Made by a program: the position numbers and the translations under genes
Shown here: piece by piece, positions 48,021 through 56,797 of the stretch
How positions within the stretch are numbered: position 1 is the stretch's first letter
Layout: each line of letters starts with the position of its first letter
Assembly (NCBI RefSeq): GCF_900103215.1
Contig: NZ_FNGV01000012.1
Location: 107,075-171,074, forward strand
DNA: 64,000 bases
Direction of reading: 5' to 3'
Source: Kriegella aquimaris
GTDB lineage: Bacteria; Bacteroidota; Bacteroidia; Flavobacteriales; Flavobacteriaceae
The notes under the pieces: model-generated
What the model was told of the DNA's origin: nothing
What the model saw: only the letters and a program-made list of their open reading frames with translations
The model's database searches: none

Positions 48021-50207
48021 CTATAGATGGGACATAAATACATCGAATAATTTTTGCAACCCTCGACCCGAATCATCGGTAACAATTGAAAGGTTTGCTT
48101 GCTTCCCTTTGGATGCGTATTGTTTTTTCACAACATCAGCGTGCCAAGAAGACTGATCTTCGTCCGCATCTTTTTCTTGAACAATCATCATTTTCTTAGG
48201 AGCGAAAGCAGCCGACAAGTCTGGTAAGTCATAATTAGGCAAAGCCCCGGCCACGGTGAAAGGAATAAATTTGGGGTCATAACCTTTATCGGAAACAATG
48301 TTCTGAAATGAAGGCATAGGGTTTATTAGCGCTATTTTATCGAAATCAACACCCAAAATAGAGGTGTGTAATAAACTAGAGGCAAAGCCGCCTTTCGCCA
48401 TTCCTATAATTTTCGTGTCACCAAGTTTTAGTTCGTCCTTACAAAATTGAAGTAGCGTTATTATAACTTCGGCATGAAGCGCTACCGTGCTTTTCCCATT
48501 TAATATTCCGGCAAACCACTGGTTGTACGAAGTATTGGAAAAATAAGCATCTCCTTTTAAATATCCTGGACCTAATTCACCAAACCCCGGTAAATCGGGA
48601 GCAATTACCGTTGCTCCATTTTTTACCAGTTCTAAAGGAAGCGCGTAAAGTGAATCTGATTTTTTTTCGTTCAGATTATCCAGATAAAGAACGGTTTGTC
48701 CGGAAGCCTGTTTGGGCTCAAAAGTCACAAAAGGAATTATTTTATGTTCCGATTGTACAATTAAATACTTATTCAAAAAATACGTTTCAAAGTCAGTCTG
48801 GCCTGAAAAAATCAATTTTCCGGTTTTATCGTTTGCCTCGAAGCCCGATATTTCTTTCACCTTTTTCTTCAACCCTTGTAAATGCTGGTCAAGGTTACTA
48901 CGTTTTTCTTCTAATATATCTTTGTTCGATTGGGCGACGTTCCTATTGATATCGAACAAAAATTTACTTTGCAATGAGGTAGCAAGTTGACCTGTTTCGG
49001 TAACATGCAATTCCTGTACAGGAAAAGGAGTGGTTTCTTCATCTTTTGAATTCCCCGGATTGTCAAGATGTTTTTGAAAAAAAGCATACATGGCTTCCCT
49101 GTTTTTCAAAGTCGATTTATGACCGGCATTGTCTTCAATCTTAACAAGATTTTCCTCTTGACCAAAAGCTTTAAAAGCCTTTCGCGCCTCATCATAAGTA
49201 TCTCGTGCGCCCTGAATACTAAAAATATCACGCGTTGTTGTTATCATCAGAGTAGGCTTGGGCGCCCTCACCTCTAAAAGGTCGGCATGATCTAAACCAA
49301 GGCGAATACCTCTAGGAAAGTTTTGTTCGGCATCTTGTGGCCCGCCAGATTTCAATTGGTATTCTAGGGTGGTGAGGTAACATTCAGGGGCAGCTGCTTT
49401 AATTCGCTCGTCGAAGGCCGCAATGTGTGAAGACTGGGTACCACCGCCAGACCGGCCCGTAATACCAATGCGGTCTTTGTCGACTTCTTTACGCGTCAAC
49501 AGATAATCTACGGTACGAATACCATCCCATATCATATATTTAGACGAAGAGGATCCGTTGATAAAAAGTTGTGCGCCAGGGTATGAATGTTCTTGTGTGG
49601 AGCCAAAGCGTGATTTCCCCATTCCCTCATCAAAATATTGTATTCGTTCACCCTGACCGTAAGGGTCAAAAGCCAAAACGGCAAAACCCTTTTTAACCAA
49701 ATTGAGAATAACATGTTGATAGACATCACTTCGAAACGCCAGATCCGTATGACCGCTACAGTAAATTATGGTTGGCAGATTTTTTCGTTTTCCTTCAGGC
49801 AAGAAAAAGGCTGCGGTAACCTTTACACCGGGCATGGATTCAAAATACAGTTTTTCTACGCTGTACCCCTCTTTTTTTATTTTCTTTACGATTACCGGAT
49901 TTAACGGTGTTTTTTCAGGAAAGGGCCCTACGGATTCGTTCAATTTTTCTTTGACCAGCTCTTGGCGTACTATCCAGTCATTTATTGTTCGAAGCTCGGC
50001 TATATCTTGTTTTCTTTGGTCCAAACTTTGAAAAGACAGTTCACTTTGCTGCTTGTAGAGCACATTTTCAGCATCGGAATAATAAGTCCAGAAATCCAAT
50101 ACCGAATAATTGGTTTGGGAATACCCTGCAATGGACGAAAATAAAAATAGGAGAACAATGAATAATTGGGAGGTGTTTTTTTTATGCACGATGTAGTTTT
50201 TAAGCAT
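48021..50207 (-). CDS. Secreted two-domain alpha/beta hydrolase (acetyl-xylan-esterase-like), second copy
   Basis: 728 aa with an N-terminal hydrophobic signal (IVLLFLFSSIAGYSQ). First domain: CSGHTD (150-155), nucleophile elbow GRSGGG with Ser253, Asp327 (TTTRDIFS) and His363 (NAGHKS) form a plausible triad. The second domain (about 430-728) has an elbow-like GMAKGGFASS with Lys where Ser is expected, so is likely non-catalytic. It is first in the operon that continues to the GH117-like gene. Deacylation may precede desulfation and chain cleavage. Confidence 0.75.
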   Translation of the reverse strand: MLKNYIVHKKNTSQLFIVLLFLFSSIAGYSQTNYSVLDFWTYYSDAENVLYKQQSELSFQSLDQRKQDIAELRTINDWIVRQELVKEKLNESVGPFPEKTPLNPVIVKKIKKEGYSVEKLYFESMPGVKVTAAFFLPEGKRKNLPTIIYCSGHTDLAFRSDVYQHVILNLVKKGFAVLAFDPYGQGERIQYFDEGMGKSRFGSTQEHSYPGAQLFINGSSSSKYMIWDGIRTVDYLLTRKEVDKDRIGITGRSGGGTQSSHIAAFDERIKAAAPECYLTTLEYQLKSGGPQDAEQNFPRGIRLGLDHADLLEVRAPKPTLMITTTRDIFSIQGARDTYDEARKAFKAFGQEENLVKIEDNAGHKSTLKNREAMYAFFQKHLDNPGNSKDEETTPFPVQELHVTETGQLATSLQSKFLFDINRNVAQSNKDILEEKRSNLDQHLQGLKKKVKEISGFEANDKTGKLIFSGQTDFETYFLNKYLIVQSEHKIIPFVTFEPKQASGQTVLYLDNLNEKKSDSLYALPLELVKNGATVIAPDLPGFGELGPGYLKGDAYFSNTSYNQWFAGILNGKSTVALHAEVIITLLQFCKDELKLGDTKIIGMAKGGFASSLLHTSILGVDFDKIALINPMPSFQNIVSDKGYDPKFIPFTVAGALPNYDLPDLSAAFAPKKMMIVQEKDADEDQSSWHADVVKKQYASKGKQANLSIVTDDSGRGLQKLFDVFMSHL

Positions 50208-50400
50208 GAATAATTAAATCAATTCGAAGTGCTTTCATCGCTAAAAATAGCCCATTTTACATCACAAAAAAAATATGTCTTACAACTTTAAAAATATGAA
50301 CTCATTAGATACAAGTTTCTTTAGTTTAAGCTATACAAAATAATCCGTTCCTATAAATTTTTAGCCGCAATTTCATTATCTTAAGCTCTAAATCTTCGTT

Positions 50401-50874
50401 ATGCCACTATTCACCTTAAATATCAACAACAAAGAACACCGGATCGACGTTGCGAAAGGTACTTCATTGCTTTGGGTTCTGCGGGAACATTTAGGATTGA
50501 CCGGCACCAAATACAGTTGTGGTATTGCGCAATGTGGCGCCTGTACCGTTCACATAGACAATGCGCCGATGAAGGCCTGTGTGCTACCAATCGATAGTTT
50601 TGCCGATGGACAACGGATAACGACTATCGAGGGTTTATCGGAGAAGGGCGACCACCCCGTACAAAAAGCCTGGATCGAGGCGCAAGCCCCGCAATGCGGT
50701 TATTGCCAATCGGGACAGATTATGCAGGCGGTGGCCCTTTTGGAAGAAAATCCAAATCCGACAAGGGAGGAAATCAAAGAATACATGAATGGTATTCTCT
50801 GCAGGTGTGGAACCTATCTTCGAATCGTAAAAGCTATTGAATTGGCTGCTGAAAATAAAACGCCAATAACTTAA
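50401..50874 (+). CDS. [2Fe-2S] subunit of a second IorAB-type molybdenum hydroxylase
   Basis: 157 aa, closely similar to the protein at 21868-22338. Cluster cysteines are at 40, 45, 48, 60 (YSCGIAQCGAC) and 99, 102, 134, 136 (CGYC, CRCG). It precedes its large subunit by 16 nt, whereas in the first copy the two genes overlap. Gene order small-large is the same in both. A 193-nt region separates it from the divergent esterase operon. Confidence 0.94.
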   Translation: MPLFTLNINNKEHRIDVAKGTSLLWVLREHLGLTGTKYSCGIAQCGACTVHIDNAPMKACVLPIDSFADGQRITTIEGLSEKGDHPVQKAWIEAQAPQCGYCQSGQIMQAVALLEENPNPTREEIKEYMNGILCRCGTYLRIVKAIELAAENKTPIT

Positions 50875-50890
50875 GAGCCATTAAAGCATC

Positions 50891-53065
50891 ATGAAAACAG
50901 CGACAAAACACAGCAGCCGTAGAGAATTCTTAAAAACATCGAGTGGTGTGGCCCTTTTTATTGGGGTATCCGGTATTTTGCCCCAACTGGTTTCCTGTAA
51001 AAAGACAGATAAAGTCCGCGCTCAATTAGCAAAACATGAGCTTACTGCATGGGTACGAATAACGGAAGAGGGGGAGATAACTATTTACAACCCTGCGGCC
51101 GAAATGGGCCAGGGATCCATGACCTCTTTACCGGTACTTTTTGCCGAAGAAATGGACGCGGACTGGTCGAAGGTCAAAGTCGAATTTTCACCACAGGAAG
51201 TAGAAATTTATGGTTCAGAAGGATGGGCACCGGGAAGCAAGCTTATGTTTACCGTTGGAAGTCGAACGACCAAAAGTAATTATCCCGTGATGCGAAAAGC
51301 AGGGGCCCAGGCGCGTCATGTGCTAATGTACTCGGCTGCAAAACACTGGAATGTTCCCATTTCTGAACTAACTACTGCGAACAGTAATGTCATTCACGAA
51401 CCTACGCATAGGGAACTGAGTTACGGAGCGCTAGTTCCATTTTTAAAAATGCCCGACATTCTACCCGATTTCACCGAAGACCAATACAAAAACCCGAAGG
51501 ACTATAAATTAGTGGGAAAGAGGATACCTCGAACTGAAATTCCGGTTAAGGTAAATGGTACGGCGCAGTTTGCCATAGACATTCGATTGCCCAATATGGT
51601 TTATGGTGTACTTGAACGAGGAAATCTACACGGCTCGCAGCCTACACTGAATAATCAAACGGAAATTCTAGCATTGGAGGGCGTTCTAAAAGTAATCCCG
51701 TTCGATTATGCCATTGGTATAACTGCAACCACCTTAGAAGCCGCATTGAATGCAAAAAAGAGATTGAAAATAGATTGGAGCGAGTCACAGGCTACAGGTT
51801 ACAACTCTCAAGAAATCTACCATGACTATGAAAAAATTGCTGATAGCAAAAAAAACGGTAAAATAATTACAGAACAGGGCGATGTAAAAAAAGCGATGCG
51901 TACAGCTGCAAAAACATACCGTACCGACTTTAAAAACGACTATGTTTATCACGCCCAAATGGAACCTTTGAATGCCGTGATACAAGTTTCGGCCTATTTT
52001 AATAGCGCAGAAGTCTGGGTCGGCAGCCAACAAGGTACGGATACGAAGTTGGGCGTACCTAAACTTTTAAATATTGCTCCTGAGAATGTAAATGTGCATT
52101 TGCAATATTTAGGCGGAGGGTTCGGCAGAAGGAGTATGAACGATTTTGTTGAAGAATGTGCCCTTTTGGCAAAAGAGATGGCGCCACGTCCCGTAAAATT
52201 GATATGGACCCGCGAAGATGATGTTACGCATGGGGCCTTTCGACCCTTGACCTTGCAGCGGTTGACCGCTAGTACGGATAAAGATGGTGCAATTACCGGA
52301 CTTTCCCATTTTGTGATAGGTGATGGGGGTAATCTGGTAGCCAGTGGCATAAAAAACCACCATTATAATATTCCCAATCAATGGGCCGAATGGCGGGAAA
52401 CTTCACATGGTGTACGTCTAAAACATTGGCGTTCCGTTGGTCATGGCACTAATAAGTTTGCGATTGAATGTCTGTTGGATGAAATCGCCATGGACCAAGG
52501 AGCCGACCCCATCGAGCTTCGGAGAAAATTAATGGTGAAATCGCCAAGGGCATTGGCCACCTTGGAAAAAGCTACGGAAATATCGGATTGGAACGGACCA
52601 GAAAAGGCAGGACGCGCCAAAGGAGTGGCCTTTGCAGAACATGGATCCTTGGGTACGGGCGTCTGTGAAATTTCTGTGGACCAGAAAACTGGAAAAATAA
52701 AGGTACATCGGTTCTGGGTCGCCTTGGACGCGGGGGTAATTGTGCAACCTGACAATGTAAAAGCACAAATGGAAGGAGGCCTGATCATGGGAATGAGCAG
52801 CGTACTCAAAGAACAAATCACTATTGTAGACGGACGGGTACAGCAATCCAATTTTGATGACTACCAATTATTACGGATGGAAGATATTCCCGAAAGTATT
52901 GAAACCGCCTTGATACCCTCGACCTCAATTCCTGAAGGTGTAGGTGAAACGGCAACTCCACTTGTAGCCTGCGCTATAGCTAATGCTTTTTTACGATTAA
53001 CGGGCAAACCGTTGAGGCACCTTCCTTTTACCCCCGAGCGGGTGTTGGCCGTTTTAAACGGTTAA
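50891..53065 (+). CDS. Molybdopterin-binding subunit of the second IorAB-type oxidoreductase
   Basis: 724 aa. A model Tat motif SRREFLK is at 9-15, followed by a hydrophobic core, so export as folded cofactor-loaded enzyme is likely. Conserved sites: LGGGFGRRSMNDF, the LKHWRSVGHG loop and EGVGETATPLVACA with the family's catalytic glutamate. Paralogous to the protein at 19679-21871 but divergent in the loops that line the substrate pocket (GHYG versus MNDF after GRR), so substrates may differ. Ends just before a rho-independent terminator. Confidence 0.93.
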   Translation: MKTATKHSSRREFLKTSSGVALFIGVSGILPQLVSCKKTDKVRAQLAKHELTAWVRITEEGEITIYNPAAEMGQGSMTSLPVLFAEEMDADWSKVKVEFSPQEVEIYGSEGWAPGSKLMFTVGSRTTKSNYPVMRKAGAQARHVLMYSAAKHWNVPISELTTANSNVIHEPTHRELSYGALVPFLKMPDILPDFTEDQYKNPKDYKLVGKRIPRTEIPVKVNGTAQFAIDIRLPNMVYGVLERGNLHGSQPTLNNQTEILALEGVLKVIPFDYAIGITATTLEAALNAKKRLKIDWSESQATGYNSQEIYHDYEKIADSKKNGKIITEQGDVKKAMRTAAKTYRTDFKNDYVYHAQMEPLNAVIQVSAYFNSAEVWVGSQQGTDTKLGVPKLLNIAPENVNVHLQYLGGGFGRRSMNDFVEECALLAKEMAPRPVKLIWTREDDVTHGAFRPLTLQRLTASTDKDGAITGLSHFVIGDGGNLVASGIKNHHYNIPNQWAEWRETSHGVRLKHWRSVGHGTNKFAIECLLDEIAMDQGADPIELRRKLMVKSPRALATLEKATEISDWNGPEKAGRAKGVAFAEHGSLGTGVCEISVDQKTGKIKVHRFWVALDAGVIVQPDNVKAQMEGGLIMGMSSVLKEQITIVDGRVQQSNFDDYQLLRMEDIPESIETALIPSTSIPEGVGETATPLVACAIANAFLRLTGKPLRHLPFTPERVLAVLNG

Positions 53066-53096
53066 AAAAAATACATTCCTCAAATGATAAACGTAC

Positions 53097-53138
53097 ATAA
53101 AAAAGCCATTTTAAAAAATTGTAAAAAGGCTTTTTTTA
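53097..53138 (+). terminator. Terminator of the second IorAB operon
   Basis: An A-rich arm ending in GCC (to 53107) pairs with GGC followed by seven T (53128-53137); the 20-nt loop is AT-rich. It begins about 30 nt after the stop codon. The remaining bases up to 53374 show no gene. Confidence 0.65.
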
Positions 53139-53374
53139 TCATACAACCTTTCCAAACAATACCGTCCACTGTGCCGACACCTACCTCCATTTCATTTTGT
53201 ATCGTACCCGATAAAAACAAAATTAGTTATTTCGTAAACTAACGGACTTGAGTAAATATTAAAGGAGCCGCCATTTTCGCTCAGTTTTCATTAGTTTTAA
53301 ACCAGCTTGAGTATAAAACAAATTAACTGACTAGTACTCATTAAATTTTAAGATTAAACCTGATCTATTTTACA

Positions 53375-54439
53375 ATGAACACTAAAATATCATTTTACAA
53401 AGTTATTCAGCGCTTTAAACATCTTAGTGATTGGTCCCTTAACCAGGAAAAACTACGTGTAAGACAATGCCTAGTATATTTTGCCTTTGTTCTTTTTATT
53501 GGTCTTGGAAATGTGTATTCGCAAGATATGCCCAAATTATCAGAAGAATTACGCTTACACCGGTTAGCACCGGCTACAGGCAAAATCAATGTCGTTATCG
53601 ATACTGACACCTATAACGAAATTGATGATCAATTTGCCGTTGTCTATGCGCTGTTATCCCCGGAACAAATGAAAGTACAAGCGATTTATGCAGCTCCTTA
53701 CTTAAATAATCGTTCGGTAAGTCCCCGAGATGGTATGCAAAAAAGTCACGAAGAAATTCTTAGGTTAATGGAAAAATTGGGGATAAATCCGAAAGGTTTG
53801 GTACATAAGGGTTCAGAAGATTTTTTAAAAGACTATACCCAACCATTGCAAAGTGATGCCGCGAAAGACCTGATAAAAAAAGCAATGGCATCTGAAGGTC
53901 CATTGTATGTGCTCACTTTGGGTGCACCTACAAATGTGGCTTCTGCCATTTTATTGGAGCCCAAGATTATTAACAAAATTGTAGTCGTTTGGTTGGGAGG
54001 TAAAGGACTCGATTGGAAAACTGCCTATGAATTCAACCTTAAACAAGATTTGCTGTCGTCTAAAGTACTTTTTGATTCCGGGGTGCCACTCATTCAGTTG
54101 CCCACCGAACCGGTAACCTCACATCTTCAAACGACCATACCCGAGTTAGAAACCTATTTAAAGGGGCAAGGAGCTATTGGCGATTATTTAATCGATATTT
54201 TCAAAGCTTACCATAAAGATCATTATGCATATTCTAAAATTATCTGGGATATTTCTGCAATTGCCTATGCCGTAAACCCCTCTTGGTTTCAATCAGAAAT
54301 TAGGCATGCCCCCATTTTGACAGATCAAATAACATATAGTTTTGATAACTCAAGACATTTCTACCGTACCGTTACCTTTCTTAATCGCGATAAGATTTTC
54401 GGCGATATGTTTCGCAAAATACAACAGCATCAGAAATAA
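53375..54439 (+). CDS. Exported inosine/uridine-type nucleoside hydrolase family protein
   Basis: 354 aa. A hydrophobic segment at 33-48 ending VYSQ suggests export despite an unusually long hydrophilic lead. The calcium-binding loop reads IDTDTYNEIDDQFA (75-88): Asp76, Asp78, Asp84 and Asp85 are present but the spacing is two residues longer than the classical DTDPGxDD. Later NH motifs are LYVLTLGAPTNVASAI and VWLGG. Family members cleave N-ribosides; this long-loop exported type is found with PUL genes and its substrate is unclear to me. First of three tightly packed genes. Confidence 0.8.
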   Translation: MNTKISFYKVIQRFKHLSDWSLNQEKLRVRQCLVYFAFVLFIGLGNVYSQDMPKLSEELRLHRLAPATGKINVVIDTDTYNEIDDQFAVVYALLSPEQMKVQAIYAAPYLNNRSVSPRDGMQKSHEEILRLMEKLGINPKGLVHKGSEDFLKDYTQPLQSDAAKDLIKKAMASEGPLYVLTLGAPTNVASAILLEPKIINKIVVVWLGGKGLDWKTAYEFNLKQDLLSSKVLFDSGVPLIQLPTEPVTSHLQTTIPELETYLKGQGAIGDYLIDIFKAYHKDHYAYSKIIWDISAIAYAVNPSWFQSEIRHAPILTDQITYSFDNSRHFYRTVTFLNRDKIFGDMFRKIQQHQK

Positions 54440-54451
54440 TTGAAAACAAGA

Positions 54452-55657
54452 ATGAAGCAAGTAAAAATATGTCTATCCTTTTGGATTTTATCCATAACTA
54501 CCATTTTAGGTGTTCAGGGTCAGGCCCTCACTTTTGCAAAACCCTTAGATGTAAGTAATGGAACAGTGTCGGGTGTTTCTTGTGTTGATTCGGAAGATAT
54601 TAATGGTGATGGTCTTATTGACATTGTTGTGCTAGAGGGCGGTGTTCACGCCGAAGACCGCGCGACCCTAGCTTGGTTCGAGCAAAACAAATCTGGAGAA
54701 TGGAATCGGCATAATTTCAGTATTCCCACCGCTTTAGATGATTTTATCGGTTCCGCGCGATGTGGTGATGTAGATAACGATGGTGACATCGATTTGATTT
54801 TTAGTAACGATGGGCACTCAACCGGGCCTATAAATGTTTATCTCCTTGAGAATCCCGGTAAAAAGAAAGTTAATGACCCATGGAGTTTTCATCTAATATC
54901 AAGTATTGATGGGTTTCATGCCAATGATATGCGACTTGCAGATATGGATGCCGATGGAAAGCTTGACGTAATTGTAAGACATAAAAATCCAGAATCGGTA
55001 AAGATTGTTTTTCAGAATAAGATTGATGAATGGCAGACCGTAACCGCTTATACGGGCCAAGCAGGGGAAGGGCTGGCCATTGGAGATATTAATTCAGATG
55101 GTTCTCCTGATATTACCATGACCGGACATTGGTTCAGAACGCCTGAAAATCCGCGTACCGAATCTTACGAAAGATTTGATATCGAATCTGGCTATAAAAG
55201 CATAAACCCCGCGACTAAGGAAGAAGTGGGAGACATAAACAATGATGGCAGATTAGATGTTGTACTTTCGCCTGCCGAGCACTTCAAAAAATATGGTGGT
55301 GAAAATTATGACCTTGCTTGGTATGAAGGTCCTGAAAATCCGGAAGAAGTCAAGGAATGGCGAAAACATATAGTAAAATCGAATTATAACAAAGCACATT
55401 GCGCAAAATTGGCCGATTTTGACAATGATGGCGATTTAGACATCCTTTCTGCCGTAGCTTGGGACAATCGGGAAATTAGAATTTTCATCAACGACAAAGG
55501 TGAATTTAAGAATTCGGTACTAGTGGCCGAAGGAAAAGGAATTTATTCGGGTAGTGTTGTTGACATCGATGGTGATGGCGATTTTGATATTGTAGGAGAA
55601 GATAAATATGCTCAAGACGCAAAGCCTTGGATACATAGAAATATGATAAAAAAGTAA
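54452..55657 (+). CDS. FG-GAP/VCBS repeat beta-propeller protein
   Basis: 401 aa from the ATG at 54452 (a TTG at 54440 is also in frame). Signal peptide ends near GVQGQA. Seven calcium-loop repeats are visible: DINGDGLIDI, DVDNDGDIDL, DMDADGKLDV, DINSDGSPDI, DINNDGRLDV, DFDNDGDLDI and DIDGDGDFDI. They indicate a seven-bladed, Ca2+-stabilised propeller acting outside the cytoplasm, typically for binding sugars or proteins. It lies 12 nt after the nucleoside hydrolase and overlaps the next gene by one base (TAATG). Confidence 0.85.
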   Translation: MKQVKICLSFWILSITTILGVQGQALTFAKPLDVSNGTVSGVSCVDSEDINGDGLIDIVVLEGGVHAEDRATLAWFEQNKSGEWNRHNFSIPTALDDFIGSARCGDVDNDGDIDLIFSNDGHSTGPINVYLLENPGKKKVNDPWSFHLISSIDGFHANDMRLADMDADGKLDVIVRHKNPESVKIVFQNKIDEWQTVTAYTGQAGEGLAIGDINSDGSPDITMTGHWFRTPENPRTESYERFDIESGYKSINPATKEEVGDINNDGRLDVVLSPAEHFKKYGGENYDLAWYEGPENPEEVKEWRKHIVKSNYNKAHCAKLADFDNDGDLDILSAVAWDNREIRIFINDKGEFKNSVLVAEGKGIYSGSVVDIDGDGDFDIVGEDKYAQDAKPWIHRNMIKK

Positions 55658-56556
55658 TGTGTATGAAAAGAAGAAATTTCATCAAACATTCTACATATTC
55701 GGCGACGGCGCTTTTAATTTTACCACAAACAGGCTTGTGGCCCACCAGAGCCAAAAAATTAGAGCGTATTGGTTTGACCACCGTTATTTTTCGCAATCAA
55801 TTTGAGTTGACCAAGCCTAGCAATCAAGAATTAAAGAATGAATTAACCCTTCATGAAATACCCGAATATTTCGCAGATAGATTCGGTGTGCATAATGTAG
55901 AAATCTGGACTAAACATTTTGAAACAACCAGCAAACCATATTTAAAAGATTTAAAGAGAGCACTTAAGCGAAACGGCTCCAAATTAATCAATTTACAAAG
56001 CGAAGGAAAATTCGACCCCTCTGATATCGTTGAAGAAAATCGATTAAAAGCTATCGCGGAAATCAAAGAATGGATAGACATTGCTGCCTTTCTTGAGTCT
56101 GAATCGGTTCGAATAAGAACCATGCATATATCTTATGAGAAAGCAGGGTCTTCGTTGAAGGAAATAGCAAAATACGCCCAAACGAGGGGCATTGGTGTGC
56201 TGGTCGAAAATCATAATGACCTATTTTCTGAAACAAAAAACCATTTGAAGATTATTAATGATGTTTCGCAAACTAATTTGGCATTACTCGCAGATTTTGG
56301 TAATCTCAAACCAGATATAAGATACGACGCCCTAGAAAAAATAGCCCCTTACACCAAGTTGATTTCCGCAAAGACCAAAGATTTCACCGATCAGATGCAA
56401 CATATATCCTTTGACTTTGAAAAATGTATCCGAATTTTTGAAAAGGCTGGTTATAAAGGAATATACTCTTGTGAACAATGGGGAAAAGCCGACTTGAGCT
56501 ATAATTATGAAAAAATAACGGATTGGATGATTGAAAGAACCGTAAATAATATTTAG
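55657..56556 (+). CDS. Exported sugar-phosphate-isomerase/epimerase-like TIM barrel
   Basis: 299 aa; the ATG at 55657 overlaps the preceding stop, and a second ATG at 55663 (MKRRNFIK) fits equally. KRRNFIK plus a hydrophobic stretch looks like a Tat signal. The rest fits the xylose-isomerase-like (AP endonuclease 2) barrel: VENHNDLFSE (metal Glu region), LLADFGNL, LISAKTKDF and GIYSCEQWGK near the end. Members isomerise or epimerise sugars, often metal-dependent. Third gene of the cassette with the nucleoside hydrolase and the FG-GAP protein. Confidence 0.78.
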   Translation: MCMKRRNFIKHSTYSATALLILPQTGLWPTRAKKLERIGLTTVIFRNQFELTKPSNQELKNELTLHEIPEYFADRFGVHNVEIWTKHFETTSKPYLKDLKRALKRNGSKLINLQSEGKFDPSDIVEENRLKAIAEIKEWIDIAAFLESESVRIRTMHISYEKAGSSLKEIAKYAQTRGIGVLVENHNDLFSETKNHLKIINDVSQTNLALLADFGNLKPDIRYDALEKIAPYTKLISAKTKDFTDQMQHISFDFEKCIRIFEKAGYKGIYSCEQWGKADLSYNYEKITDWMIERTVNNI

Positions 56557-56797
56557 ATCAGTCATGATAAACTACCCAGAACTTTTCCAATAAAATATTT
56601 CCACCACCATACGTTCCATACCACCTACTTTTCTCAATACCAAGACTTAGGGAATGGAAAAATTCACTTCAAAAACACCAAAGATTTAGTATCTTGTAGA
56701 GGACATTTCCGTTTTTCGGGAATTTTGTTTTTAGGAAATCATGAATTTAATATAGCATTATTAGTCCGACCAAAGCAACCACCAAAAACTTTATGAG

